From the NCBI RefSeq assembly GCF_037478305.1, contig NZ_JBBGAZ010000008.1, positions 1-64,000 on the forward strand: 64,000 nucleotides of DNA. The letters run 5' to 3'. The notes beneath the pieces are model-generated. The model made no database searches and was not told the origin of the DNA. It was given only the letters and a program-made list of their open reading frames with translations. Positions within the stretch are counted from its first letter, which is position 1. Each line of letters begins with the position of its first letter. The stretch comes from Cognatishimia coralii. Lineage in GTDB: Bacteria; Pseudomonadota; Alphaproteobacteria; Rhodobacterales; Rhodobacteraceae. The translations under genes were made by a program, and so were the position numbers. Positions 52,853-61,968 of this stretch are shown here, piece by piece.

Positions 52853-54490
52853 TTATTCAGCGGGGGGTGCAGCCGGCGCCGCAGTGGCGCCCGCCGGAGG
52901 TGTCATGGTTGCGACTTTCTGGGTGACCGGCTCATAGCCACGGATGGTCATCCACATGTTCCAGCACATGAGCGCAGCACCACCGAGGTAGAGAACCCCG
53001 CCCAACCCGCGCACCACATACATTGGGAACTTGGCGCTGACGGTGTCGGCAAAGCTGTTCACGAGGAAGCCCTGGTCATCAACTTCGCGCCACATCAGGC
53101 CTTCCATGATGCCCGAGACCCACATGGAGGCCGCGTAGAGCACGATCCCGATCATCGCGAGCCAGAAGTGCCAGTTCATCGCTGCGTTGGAATACATGGA
53201 TCCGCGGTTCCAAAGGCGAGGTGTCAGGAAGTAGACCATGGCAAAGATGATCATGCCGTTCCAACCCAGCGCACCGGAATGCACGTGACCTACGGTCCAG
53301 TCGGTGTAGTGGCTAAGGCTGTTGACCGCGCGGATCGACATCATTGGGCCTTCGAAGGTCGCCATGCCGTAAAACGCGAGGCTGGCCACAAGGAAGCGAA
53401 TGATCGGATCGGTGCGGATCTTGTCCCATGCGCCATTCAGCGTCATCAGACCGTTCATCATACCGGCCCAGGACGGCATCCAAAGCACGACCGAGAACAC
53501 CATACCAAGAGTCGAGGCCCAGTCGGGCAGCGCCGTATAGTGCAAGTGGTGCGGACCCGCCCAGATATAGAGGAAGATCAGCGCCCAGAAGTGCACGATA
53601 GACAGTTTGTAGGAATAAACCGGACGGTTCGCCTGTTTTGGCACGAAGTAGTACATCATCCCGAGGAAACCCGCAGTCAGGAAGAAACCCACCGCGTTGT
53701 GGCCATACCACCATTGGGTCATCGCATCCTGCACACCCGAGAAAAGCTGCACAGATTTGCTGCCCCAGATGCTGACAGGCACGGCCAGATTGTTGACCAC
53801 ATGCAGCATGGCAATGGTGATGATGAAGGCCAGGAAGAACCAGTTGGCGACGTAGATATGACGCTCTTTGCGGCGCAGGATCGTGCCAAGGAACACGATC
53901 AGATAGCAAACCCAAACGATAGTCAGCCAGATATCAACATACCATTCAGGCTCGGCATATTCTTTGGACTGGGTTGCACCCAGAAGGTATCCTGTCGCGG
54001 CCAGCACAATGAACAGCTGGTATCCCCAGAATACAAACCACACCAGATTGCCACCAAACAGGCGCACCCGAGAGGTTCGCTGCACGATGTAGAAACTCGC
54101 GGCCAGCAAGGCGTTGCCACCAAAGGCAAAAATCACCGCACTTGTGTGCAGCGGGCGCAGGCGACCAAAGTTTGTAAACGGTGCGCCCCAGTCGAAATTC
54201 AGCGCAGGAAACGCGAGTTGAAAGGCGATCAAGACCCCAACGGCAAGACCTGCCATGCCCCAAAAGGCCGTCGCGATCACGCCGGCGCGGACGACATCGT
54301 CTTTATAGTCGCCCTGTGCGTGGACAGGTGCAGGCGCATCCGAGCGGCGCAATTCCCAAAGGAACAACACTCCCGCCACCAGCAGAATTATCAAACCATG
54401 GATTCGAAACGCGAGGTCGCGTCCCTGATCCGCCGCATAAGCCGCAACCAGCACCACGAGTGCCAACGCGACAAGCCTAAAAACCATCAT
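52853..54490 (-). CDS. ccoN: cbb3 oxidase catalytic subunit I
   Basis: A 545-residue heme-copper oxidase subunit with about 14 helices. Visible ligands include the His in RPLHTSAVIF (low-spin heme), WWYGHNAVGF (CuB His and the cross-linked Tyr region), WAGPHHLHYTALPDW (CuB His pair) and the final heme-ligand pair in WTVGHVHSGALGW. It reduces oxygen to water with high affinity. A perfect FNR box stands 92 bases before the start, so ccoNOQP is probably activated by FnrL at low oxygen. The ATG at 54490 or the next ATG at 54487 are equally possible. Confidence 0.95.
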   Translation of the reverse strand: MMVFRLVALALVVLVAAYAADQGRDLAFRIHGLIILLVAGVLFLWELRRSDAPAPVHAQGDYKDDVVRAGVIATAFWGMAGLAVGVLIAFQLAFPALNFDWGAPFTNFGRLRPLHTSAVIFAFGGNALLAASFYIVQRTSRVRLFGGNLVWFVFWGYQLFIVLAATGYLLGATQSKEYAEPEWYVDIWLTIVWVCYLIVFLGTILRRKERHIYVANWFFLAFIITIAMLHVVNNLAVPVSIWGSKSVQLFSGVQDAMTQWWYGHNAVGFFLTAGFLGMMYYFVPKQANRPVYSYKLSIVHFWALIFLYIWAGPHHLHYTALPDWASTLGMVFSVVLWMPSWAGMMNGLMTLNGAWDKIRTDPIIRFLVASLAFYGMATFEGPMMSIRAVNSLSHYTDWTVGHVHSGALGWNGMIIFAMVYFLTPRLWNRGSMYSNAAMNWHFWLAMIGIVLYAASMWVSGIMEGLMWREVDDQGFLVNSFADTVSAKFPMYVVRGLGGVLYLGGAALMCWNMWMTIRGYEPVTQKVATMTPPAGATAAPAAPPAE

Positions 54491-54581
54491 GCAAAGACCC
54501 CTTCTTGCAAATGTGCACGAAGAGAACCGGTCAAACCGGTCCCTTTATTGGGGTCCTACTCTGGGCTGAGGGGAGGGAACT

Positions 54582-54595
54582 TTGATCTGGATCAA
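54582..54595 (-). promoter_or_regulatory. FNR box upstream of ccoNOQP
   Basis: TTGATCTGGATCAA is a perfect FNR consensus and palindromic in both half-sites. It lies between the fnrL stop and the ccoN start, centred about 98 bases before ccoN. Confidence 0.9.
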
Positions 54596-54605
54596 GTCGG
54601 CTCGA

Positions 54606-55334
54606 TTAAACGATGACGCCGCCGTCGGCATCGTCTCCGCTGGCTAAGTGCAGCGCATTCAGATCTTTGATCCGAAAATGGCGGCGATCGATGAACTCAA
54701 CAACTCCGTCTTTCTTAAGCGACGTCAGCTGGCGGCTGATCGTTTCCAGCGTAAGGCCAAGAAAGTTCGCGATTTCTTCACGTGTCAAAGGCAGTTGGTA
54801 TTCCTGAATAGACTGGGTTGGCACGGTTTCGCGCCGCACGATCATCTCCAGGAACGTGGCGATCTTTTCACGTGCGGTTTTACGCCCCAAAAGAACCATC
54901 CACTCGCGCGCCGCCGTGAGTTCGTCCAGCGCCATTTCCATCATGCGCTGCGAGATATGCGGGACCCGTTCGACGAGGTCTTCAAACGGGCGGCGCTGAA
55001 ACCGGCACAGCGTAACCTCTGTGACAGCCGTGACATCGAAATCCACGGTTTCTCGACCCGGGCGCCCGATAAAGTCTGACGGCAAAAGAAGGCCAACCAT
55101 TTGCGTGCGACCGTCTTCCAGCGTTCTAGATAGGGACGCGATCCCAGACACAAGTGAGGCAAAATGGGTTAAATCGTCCCCACGCCAGATGATCGGCTGA
55201 CCGGCCTCAAAAGTCTGATAGGATTTCATACCCTCAAGCAAGGTCAGTTCATCCTCGTCACAACGCGCACAGATGGCTCGGTGACGGATTGGGCAGCTGC
55301 CGCATTTTTCGCGTTCGTTGAAAACAAAAGTCAT
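54606..55334 (-). CDS. fnrL: FNR-type oxygen-responsive regulator FnrL
   Basis: A 242-residue CRP/FNR regulator. The N-terminal cluster motif is C11-x2-C14...C22-x2-C25 (KCGSCPIRHRAICARC), with Cys110 as the internal ligand, so a 4Fe-4S oxygen sensor is expected. A cyclic-nucleotide-fold domain and long dimer helix follow. The C-terminal HTH, LTREEIANFLGLTLETISRQL, has the E-x2-SR recognition helix that binds TTGAT half-sites. An FNR box lies six bases before its start, consistent with autoregulation. It most likely controls cco, hemN and the uspA-like operon. Confidence 0.93.
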   Translation of the reverse strand: MTFVFNEREKCGSCPIRHRAICARCDEDELTLLEGMKSYQTFEAGQPIIWRGDDLTHFASLVSGIASLSRTLEDGRTQMVGLLLPSDFIGRPGRETVDFDVTAVTEVTLCRFQRRPFEDLVERVPHISQRMMEMALDELTAAREWMVLLGRKTAREKIATFLEMIVRRETVPTQSIQEYQLPLTREEIANFLGLTLETISRQLTSLKKDGVVEFIDRRHFRIKDLNALHLASGDDADGGVIV

Positions 55335-55339
55335 GTTGA

Positions 55340-55353
55340 TTGATCTGGATCAA
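55340..55353. promoter_or_regulatory. FNR box between fnrL and hemN
   Basis: TTGATCTGGATCAA is a perfect consensus. It is 6 bases from the fnrL start, a repressing position, and 34 bases from the hemN start. The single site may serve both genes: repression of fnrL and control of hemN. Confidence 0.88.
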
Positions 55354-55387
55354 AGTAGCTGTCGGACGTCCACCCTATCAGCAACCC

Positions 55388-56743
55388 ATGGACAAGATAA
55401 GTACCCTTCGACGCTATGGCCTCTTTGACGCCAAAGTGCCGCGCTATACCAGCTATCCGCCTGCAAATCGCTTTGAGCAGGACGTGGGTGCTCGCCATCA
55501 GCGCAACTGGCTTGAACAGCTGCCAGCGCATGATCCCGTTTCGGTATATATTCATATTCCATTTTGTCGTCGCCTCTGTTGGTTCTGTGCCTGTCGTACA
55601 CAAGGCACCAAGACGCTGTCGCCGGTTGAAGGCTATATCGAAGATCTCATAACCGAGATCAAAGTCGCGTCGGAGCTCCCGCGCGAAAGGTTGAAAATGG
55701 CGCGGCTTCACTTGGGCGGCGGTACACCGACGCTCTTAAGCCCTGCGCTCATGGATCGTCTGCTTGATGCGGTTTTCGATGCATTTGATCTGGCCGAAGG
55801 GTTCGAGTTCTCGGTGGAAATCGATCCGACCGAAGCAGCACCTGATTTGTTGGAGCTTTTGGCAAAGCGGGGCATGCGGCGCGCCAGCATTGGGGTTCAG
55901 GACATTAACCTCAAGGTGCAAAAGGCCATTGGCCGCCTTCAAAGCTTTGAGCAAACGCAAGAGGTCTGTGATATCCTGAGAGGGCATGGGGTCCATAGCT
56001 TGAATGTGGACTTCCTCTATGGTCTGCCTCACCAAACCGTGCAGAGTCTGAGCGAAACATTGGATCAGGTTGTTCTCCTGAAACCCAACCGATTGGCCCT
56101 TTATGGCTACGCGCATGTACCGCATGTTTCAAAGCGTCAATCTATGATCCCCTCGGAGCACCTGCCAGGCCCCGAAACCCGGTTTGACATGTCGGAACTC
56201 GCACGGGAGCGCCTCTGTGCGATTGGGTTTGAGCCTTTGGGCATCGATCACTTTGCGCTCCCTGATGACAGCCTCGCATGCGCGGCTCGAGAAGGGCGGA
56301 TGCGGCGCAATTTTCAGGGCTATACCGACGATCCTTGCGAATCTCTGATCGGATTTGGAGCGTCCGCCATTTCGCGATTCCGTCGGGGGTATTGCCAGAA
56401 TGCCGTGTCGACCTCTGCCTACAGACAAAGGGTGCAAACCTACGGGCTGGCAGGGCACAAGGGGTATTACATGCGCGAAGAGGACCGGCTTCTGGCCGGG
56501 CTCGTCGAGCAGATTATGTGTACGCACGGGATTGACGTCAGTCGACTGGTCGAAAGCACTGAACAGTCAGAGATTTATTTTGCGTCCTTGATTGATGAGC
56601 TTTGTCGGCAATTTGCTGACATCGTGGATCCGCATCCTCTGGGCCTGTTCATTCGCCCGGGCTACGAAGCCGCGGCCCGTTTGATCTGCGCCCATTTGGA
56701 TGCGGCACTGTCGGTACAGCACACGCATAGCCTCGCGATTTAG
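55388..56743 (+). CDS. hemN: oxygen-independent coproporphyrinogen III oxidase
   Basis: A 451-residue radical-SAM enzyme that makes protoporphyrinogen IX precursor without oxygen. The cluster motif is CRRLCWFCAC (Cys60, Cys64, Cys67, Cys69), the same spacing as E. coli HemN. HLGGGTPTLL and VEIDPTEAAPDLL follow in the TIM-barrel, and the C-terminal HemN domain is complete. ATG 55388 is chosen to align with the family start (MDKISTLRRYGLFDAKVPRYTSYP-like). It is FNR-linked, as heme demand rises with cbb3 oxidase. Its stop overlaps the galE stop (TTAG). Confidence 0.93.
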   Translation: MDKISTLRRYGLFDAKVPRYTSYPPANRFEQDVGARHQRNWLEQLPAHDPVSVYIHIPFCRRLCWFCACRTQGTKTLSPVEGYIEDLITEIKVASELPRERLKMARLHLGGGTPTLLSPALMDRLLDAVFDAFDLAEGFEFSVEIDPTEAAPDLLELLAKRGMRRASIGVQDINLKVQKAIGRLQSFEQTQEVCDILRGHGVHSLNVDFLYGLPHQTVQSLSETLDQVVLLKPNRLALYGYAHVPHVSKRQSMIPSEHLPGPETRFDMSELARERLCAIGFEPLGIDHFALPDDSLACAAREGRMRRNFQGYTDDPCESLIGFGASAISRFRRGYCQNAVSTSAYRQRVQTYGLAGHKGYYMREEDRLLAGLVEQIMCTHGIDVSRLVESTEQSEIYFASLIDELCRQFADIVDPHPLGLFIRPGYEAAARLICAHLDAALSVQHTHSLAI

Positions 56744-57747
56744 TTTCGGGCCGGTAACTGTGCACGAGCGCTAAAGAACCGCCACGCATCTTCGACGATC
56801 GTTTCAAGATCACTGCGCTCGGCCTGCCAGTTCAACACACCCTGGGCACGACGCGCATCTGCGACCAGTTTTGCCGGATCGCCTGCACGACGTGGGCATT
56901 CTTCGACCAGAAAGTCACGACCTGAAACGCGTTTCACGGTGTCGACCACGTCGCGAACGCTGTGGCCTTTGCCGGTTCCCAGATTGATCCCGTCAAATGA
57001 CCCATCCGTTTGACCAAGCACATGTTCAACGGCCGCTACATGGCCGCTCGCAAGGTCACTGACGTGGATATAGTCTCGAATACAGGTACCATCGGGCGTG
57101 TCATAATCCGTGCCAAAGATCATGAACTTGTCGCGTTGTCCCAGGGCCGCCTGGATCAACAGCGGAATGAGGTGCGTTTCCGGATCATGCCTCTCGCCAG
57201 TGCGCCCTTCTGGGTCGGCCCCGGCCGCGTTGAAGTATCGAAGTGCAATCGATGTCAGGCCATAAGCGTTGGCGGCGGTTTTCAACATGGTCTCGACCAT
57301 CAGTTTGCTGTCGCCGTAGGGGTTCACAGGCAGCTTTGGCAGGTCTTCGGACAAGAGATCACGGTCCTGATTGCCATAGACAGCCGCAGTTGAAGAAAAC
57401 ACGAGTTTAGAGACGTCTGCGGCGCGCATTGCTTTCAACAGACTTAGGGTCGCCGCGACGTTGTTTTGGAAGAACGCGTAGGGATCAATGACCGACTGCC
57501 CTGCTTCGATAAGGGCTGCGAAATGCACGACACAATCGATATCTTGGTCACGCAAAACCTGAGTGAGCAGTGCTTGATCTGACAGCTCTCCACGAATAGT
57601 GGACGCGCCAAAACATGCGTCCTCATGTCCGGTGGAAAAATTGTCGTAGATGGTGACGTTGTATCCTGCGTCCCGCAGTGCCAGCGTCGTGTGCGATCCT
57701 ATGAAACCAGCGCCCCCGACGACCAGAATGTTTTTATTGTCCTGCAT
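56740..57747 (-). CDS. galE: UDP-glucose 4-epimerase
   Basis: A 335-residue short-chain dehydrogenase/reductase-type epimerase. The NAD motif is GGAGFIGSH, the catalytic pair is Ser/Thr in FSSTAAVYG and YGDSK (Tyr-x3-Lys), and the family segment RYFNAAGADPEGRTGE confirms UDP-hexose 4-epimerase. It interconverts UDP-glucose and UDP-galactose for polysaccharide or galactose use. It is transcribed toward hemN and their stops overlap by four bases. No other exopolysaccharide gene is adjacent. Confidence 0.93.
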   Translation of the reverse strand: MQDNKNILVVGGAGFIGSHTTLALRDAGYNVTIYDNFSTGHEDACFGASTIRGELSDQALLTQVLRDQDIDCVVHFAALIEAGQSVIDPYAFFQNNVAATLSLLKAMRAADVSKLVFSSTAAVYGNQDRDLLSEDLPKLPVNPYGDSKLMVETMLKTAANAYGLTSIALRYFNAAGADPEGRTGERHDPETHLIPLLIQAALGQRDKFMIFGTDYDTPDGTCIRDYIHVSDLASGHVAAVEHVLGQTDGSFDGINLGTGKGHSVRDVVDTVKRVSGRDFLVEECPRRAGDPAKLVADARRAQGVLNWQAERSDLETIVEDAWRFFSARAQLPARN

Positions 57748-58202
57748 GCCGCGCGTCCCTCAAATAGTACTGCCAAAAGGTGGGCTGAAAGGTTTAGGTC
57801 TTTTGTTCTGATCAATCTCTAGCTTAGATTTGCGCATAAGACAGCTAGGAATTGTTGCCGATAATACAGAACATGGCATTGATCTTTGAGCTCTGCATCT
57901 ATGCAGGCAGCAGGCGCTTTTCACGAATGTGCGGTTTCGGACCAGATGCCTACATGACTATCAGAACATGAGCCACGTTCTGAAGGTAAGCGGGCAGGCG
58001 CTAAACAAAGGTTATAAATATCACATTTGCTGTTTTCAGTTTGTACGACTTACATCTAGAAAACGCTCATCCCAAAAACCATGGGTCAAAACCTGTCAAT
58101 CTTCGAACGAAATGCTACGTTGAGTTCGGCGTGTTGCAACGTAAAGATGAATTTTGTACCTGTCCCGCAATGCCATTCCCGAAAATTCTGGTGAGAAAAT
58201 AA
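57748..58202. other. intergenic region galE-LuxR
   Basis: No gene or clear repeat is seen. The region is AT-richer than its surroundings. It should hold the divergent promoters of galE and the membrane LuxR-type gene. The motif TTGTACGACTTACA (58040-58053) is loosely symmetric, but no stronger operator or terminator was found. Confidence 0.4.
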
Positions 58203-58673
58203 ATGCCAAACTCTAAACGATTGATCTATGCGATCGGCTCTGCCTTCGCCTTTGGGATGATGATGCTCGTCGAAGAAGCATTGGGCCTTTTGGGCATGGA
58301 GGATGCAGACGATACGCTGCTGTTTGAATTGGTCGAATTTGTGATCCTGCTGGCGCTTATCGTCTCTACAATCATCGTTGCCATCGACACCTATCGCATG
58401 CGCAAATACCAGCAAACGCTGGAGTATAAGATCTCGCATGCTTCAAGCGCATTTCGCGACATGTTGGATGCGCATTTTGAAGACTGGCAGTTTTCAGAGG
58501 CCGAGCGTGAAGTGACGCGCCTGATCCTTAAGGGATGCAGCATCGCTGAAATCGCCGAGATCCGAGACTCAAAGCAGGGCACCATCAAGGCTCAGACCAA
58601 CTCGATCTACAAGAAATCCGGCTATGCGGGCAAAGCTCAACTGCTAAGCGCCTTTCTTGAAGAGCTCAGCTAA
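58203..58673 (+). CDS. membrane-anchored LuxR-type HTH regulator, 156 aa
   Basis: Two hydrophobic segments (about residues 8-25 and 42-62) are followed by a cytosolic linker and a LuxR/GerE helix-turn-helix at about 92-150 (FSEAEREVTRLILKGCSIAEIAEIRDSKQGTIKAQTNSIYKKSG). No response-regulator or autoinducer domain is present. The start is ATG 58203, preceded by a weak GGTGAGAA. Such small membrane HTH proteins occur in alphaproteobacteria; the signal could be sensed in the membrane or between the two helices. No target gene is suggested by the neighbours. Confidence 0.8.
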   Translation: MPNSKRLIYAIGSAFAFGMMMLVEEALGLLGMEDADDTLLFELVEFVILLALIVSTIIVAIDTYRMRKYQQTLEYKISHASSAFRDMLDAHFEDWQFSEAEREVTRLILKGCSIAEIAEIRDSKQGTIKAQTNSIYKKSGYAGKAQLLSAFLEELS

Positions 58674-58687
58674 GGGGCGTCGGTGGC

Positions 58688-59314
58688 TTAAACGCTCTCC
58701 TCGGGTGCGGTCTCGGCGGCTTTGCTGTCCGCCGAGGGCCGTCGAAAGAGCCAATAGCCACTGCCGACCAAAACACCAGCCGCCGCGATAAAGCCCAAAG
58801 CGTTGCCAAGTGCTGAAGAAATCTGGCTGATATTGCCTGCAAAGACATAGCCCAAATAACTGTAGGCACCAGACCAAAGGGCGGCACCTACCATGGCTGC
58901 GCTTGTGAACTTGACCCAGCCCAGGCCAATTGCGCCACTGATATAGGTGACATAGGGGCCAAGCGGGCTGAGCACTGTGCGCGACAGCAAAACGGCGGCA
59001 ATGCCGTTTCGGGTTAAAAAGCCTTCGGCGCGGTCAATCAGTTTCGCTCGGCTGCTGCTGGATTTAAGCTTGCCCATGATCCACGGCCCTTTGGACCTCG
59101 CTAGAAAAAACGCGCATTGATCGCCGATGCTAAAGCCGATGAAGGCCCCCAGTCCGACCTGCCAAAGCGCTAGATCTCCGGCGGCGGCAAAGCCCCCGGC
59201 GGTGGCAACCAGAACCGACGCGGGTAAGGTGATCGCCATGGCGCTCAGACCCACGATCAGCGCGATGATATAGGCCCCATACAGCGGCAGAAGCCCGATC
59301 AGCGTGTCACTCAT
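58688..59314 (-). CDS. DedA-family membrane protein
   Basis: A 208-residue protein of the SNARE-associated/DedA family with about five helices. It keeps the features GFSIGDQCAFFLARSKG (GxxxGD segment), FLTRNGIAAVLLSRTVLSPLGPYVTYISGA with the conserved Arg-x3-Pro and Gly residues. Relatives act as undecaprenyl-phosphate or phospholipid flippases. ATG 59314 overlaps the preceding gene by eight bases; an in-frame longer version runs back through that gene and is not supported. Confidence 0.8.
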   Translation of the reverse strand: MSDTLIGLLPLYGAYIIALIVGLSAMAITLPASVLVATAGGFAAAGDLALWQVGLGAFIGFSIGDQCAFFLARSKGPWIMGKLKSSSSRAKLIDRAEGFLTRNGIAAVLLSRTVLSPLGPYVTYISGAIGLGWVKFTSAAMVGAALWSGAYSYLGYVFAGNISQISSALGNALGFIAAAGVLVGSGYWLFRRPSADSKAAETAPEESV

Positions 59315-59672
59315 CTCCGCGCGCCTTCCGCTCGGCCTTTTCAATCGCGGCTTGTGCACGCAGCTCCTCGGTCAGCGCATCATAGCTTTGGCCCGTCGTG
59401 GCAACGATATCAGACATGCGCATTCGAGAGGGGAAGGGGTGATCGATCCCAAGAATCTCTGCGACGGTTTTTGGCCTCAGCGCGTAGGAGTGCTGGACGT
59501 AGCGCGGCGTCATCCATGGCTCGAGCGCCTGGTTTTTATGGCGTGGGTCATTCCAGTAAATCACCTCGGCCACGAAATTCGCGGCAAACCACAAGGCCAC
59601 TGCAAGAGAGCCGAAAAACACAAGGAACGGCACGCGCCGCGTAGACCAAAGATGTTTTAACCGCGCGACCAT
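59307..59672 (-). CDS. hypothetical single-helix membrane protein, 121 aa
   Basis: One hydrophobic helix near residues 14-36 (VPFLVFFGSLAVALWFAANFV) anchors a soluble domain containing NDPRHKNQALEPWMTPRYVQHSYALRPKTVAEILGI. I do not recognise the family, but the reading frame is clean and the AAGGAGGA ribosome site precedes the ATG at 59672. It overlaps the DedA-like gene, so the two form an operon and probably act together in the inner membrane. Confidence 0.7.
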   Translation of the reverse strand: MVARLKHLWSTRRVPFLVFFGSLAVALWFAANFVAEVIYWNDPRHKNQALEPWMTPRYVQHSYALRPKTVAEILGIDHPFPSRMRMSDIVATTGQSYDALTEELRAQAAIEKAERKARGDE

Positions 59673-59747
59673 GGCTCCTCCTTGGGCGACACCCATTGGG
59701 CCAATTTATAGAGAGGCTTGGCGCATGGCGAAAGGCTGTCGTCAGCC

Positions 59748-60788
59748 TTACCGCGCAAGGCGGGCGATCAGGCGCTCTTGCTGTTTCGGGCGCAGAGCAG
59801 GCCTTGCATGGGGCCATTCGAAATCCGGATCGGTGATCTCGGGGAAAAGGCCAAGCAGTTCAATGCGTTGAAGCTGGGACAATGCCGCAAGGCCGAAGGT
59901 GCCAAGATAAAGCGACTCCGTCGGCGCGTCATTGGCATAAATGACCTCATGCGCCTCAAGCAGGATGTGGAAATAGGTCACCGCGCGCACCCCTTCGTCC
60001 ACAAAGACACCGGGCAGAGACGTCAGTTTCTTGGCAGGCAGCAGGGCCTCAGTGGCCCCGGAAAGCAGCTGGCGCTTGCCCGATGACACCAGCACGCGAT
60101 GCTGAGGTGACAAAAGCAGATCCGTGCTTGGCAACCCCATGCCCAAACACCCCGCAACCAGACGAATGGGGCGCATGTTCGGAGTTTTACGCAGATCCCG
60201 ACGTGAGAGCCGCCGACTTAGTATTTTGCGAATGGGTTTGGGGCCGTTCTCGGTTTCAATAATGTCTCCGTCACGCAGATCTTGAACGGGAATATCCCCG
60301 TCCACGCCCCGAATAAGCGTACCTTGGGCAAAGCAGGCGAAGTCGGCGTAGTCCCGCTCGCCGCGCCCGATGTTGTACTCGGAAGTGAATGTGTAAAGCT
60401 CACCAGGTTCCATCGGTTCAGTTGAAACAAACGCGGTGGTGACGTTTTTGCCGCTGTTGTTGTCACCAATTGTGATCGAAAAGCCGGAAAACCCGTCGTC
60501 GGTGATGATTTCATAGTTCACCACGACTTTTGACCCCGCCGGATAGGTCACCCCGTCCAAAGTAATGTCTGACTGTAAGGTTTGGCCGGCGCTGTTGATT
60601 TCGTCAAAACCGCTGTCATCCGTGTCAGAGATTGTCAGTTGTTGAGGTCCAGCATTGGCATCCAATTGAAGGTTAAATGGCGGCGTGCCAGCAGCCTTTG
60701 CGCCAGACTCATTCGGTGGAGCCTGATTGCTGCCGGACTGGTCAAAATCCGACACTTGATAAACGTATTGCAGCGTGAAGTTCGCCAA
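59748..60788 (-). CDS. Hint-domain (Hedgehog/intein-type) protein
   Basis: A 346-residue protein. Residues about 1-150 form a beta-rich N-terminal domain with calcium-type acidic turns (ISDTDDSGFDEIN). A Hint domain follows from about 152, beginning CFAQGTLIRGVDGDIPVQDLRDGD, where Cys is the likely nucleophile; the block LLLSPQHRVLVSSG carries the splicing His and closes near VIYANDAPTESLYLG. Such bacterial Hint proteins occur widely in roseobacters and may self-cleave and be secreted. There is no signal peptide. It is not linked to a secretion operon here. Confidence 0.8.
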   Translation of the reverse strand: MANFTLQYVYQVSDFDQSGSNQAPPNESGAKAAGTPPFNLQLDANAGPQQLTISDTDDSGFDEINSAGQTLQSDITLDGVTYPAGSKVVVNYEIITDDGFSGFSITIGDNNSGKNVTTAFVSTEPMEPGELYTFTSEYNIGRGERDYADFACFAQGTLIRGVDGDIPVQDLRDGDIIETENGPKPIRKILSRRLSRRDLRKTPNMRPIRLVAGCLGMGLPSTDLLLSPQHRVLVSSGKRQLLSGATEALLPAKKLTSLPGVFVDEGVRAVTYFHILLEAHEVIYANDAPTESLYLGTFGLAALSQLQRIELLGLFPEITDPDFEWPHARPALRPKQQERLIARLAR

Positions 60789-60907
60789 AGGAGGGACCCA
60801 AACTCGTTAACACCTCAAATCTACGATAAGCGAATTAAGTCTGCGTTTACATTGGCGAATAGGCGACTTTAACGCGGTTTGTTCGTCGCAACTGATGTCC
60901 TGCTGTT

Positions 60908-61798
60908 TTAAATGGCAGGCTCGATTGGCTGATAAAGGCCGGGTACGAGGTCTTCAGCGATTTGTTGCAACACATGCGGTGCCGTCCCCGGTTCGACGGC
61001 TGGGCCGTAGTGAAGGTCATAGCTTCCGCCGAGTTTCGACAAGAGTTCGGATGAATAGCGCAGGGACGCAAATTCGCGGCCGATATAGGCATTGTTAAAG
61101 CTCAGGATGCGCGCGATTTTTCGGGTACGGTAATAGTGGATCGAATTGCGCATATCTGGCGAGGCCGGAATAATCGGCACGTCGCATTCCTTCGACATAC
61201 GTGTGATGCCGGGACGCCAAGGAGGTTCTTTGAGAAGCCCATCCTTCATATCTGGCACTTTTCCCGATCCAAAGATCAGCATCGCCCCACCATCGCGCAA
61301 ATGAGACACCATGCCATCGCGGGTTTGACGTGCTGTCAGCACTTTGTCGCTGCGGTCAAAGTCGACTGGAATGATGCCATCCTTACCCAGAAAACGTTCG
61401 GCTTCTCTATTGGCGACGACCTTCAAGTCGGGCCTATGATCTTTTAAGGCGCCAGCATGCGCGAGGAAGTCAAAGGTGCCGATGGGATGGGTTGACCCAA
61501 TGATCACAGGGCCTTCGCTGGGAACATTTTCTAGACCATGCGCGGTCAGAGTGGTGCCGCCATTTCTCGCAATCATCGCATCTATCAGCGCAGGCCCAGT
61601 CTTGCCCTTGAGGTCATGTAGCACCTCTTCTGCTTCTCGTAGCGCGAAGAACGGCTGCCCCGTGGTCGTCCTCAGGATCGCATCGACCGAATACAAAAAA
61701 CCTCGCAAGATCGCCAAAGGCAGATCCGCACCTTCAGGAATTCGAAGGCGTGCGCGCAACAACTCGTCCATCGGATGTTCGGTGTTTTGCGTGGTCAA
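60908..61798 (-). CDS. lysophospholipid acyltransferase-like protein
   Basis: A 296-residue protein with a glycerolipid acyltransferase core: GPVIIGSTHPIGTFDFLAHAG provides the HP...D motif (five residues between His and Asp rather than the usual four), IPVDFDRS the second block, and LIFGSGKVPDM the third block where the FPEG-type motif is altered. An N-terminal helix and linker precede it. It probably acylates a lysolipid or ornithine/amino lipid, but the variant motifs make exact function uncertain. Confidence 0.65.
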   Translation of the reverse strand: MTTQNTEHPMDELLRARLRIPEGADLPLAILRGFLYSVDAILRTTTGQPFFALREAEEVLHDLKGKTGPALIDAMIARNGGTTLTAHGLENVPSEGPVIIGSTHPIGTFDFLAHAGALKDHRPDLKVVANREAERFLGKDGIIPVDFDRSDKVLTARQTRDGMVSHLRDGGAMLIFGSGKVPDMKDGLLKEPPWRPGITRMSKECDVPIIPASPDMRNSIHYYRTRKIARILSFNNAYIGREFASLRYSSELLSKLGGSYDLHYGPAVEPGTAPHVLQQIAEDLVPGLYQPIEPAI

Positions 61799-61968
61799 AT
61801 GGGGCTCCGTGATTGTCTGACAATTAACGTATCACGAAACTTGCATTTGAGAATAGCTGGATTTCCCGACCTGATGGTCAGGGTTCACGAAATTTGACAG
61901 ATCGTTGGCAACAGGCCAGCTTGGTCGGGCCTGCAAAGACAGGTTGCGACAGGGAGGTGAGGGGTTTC

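Noticed and set aside
52211..54616. An 801-residue plus-strand frame across ccoO and ccoN
   Set aside because: It is antisense to well-supported oxidase genes, starts inside ccoO and has the His/Arg-rich composition of a reverse-strand shadow in GC-rich DNA.
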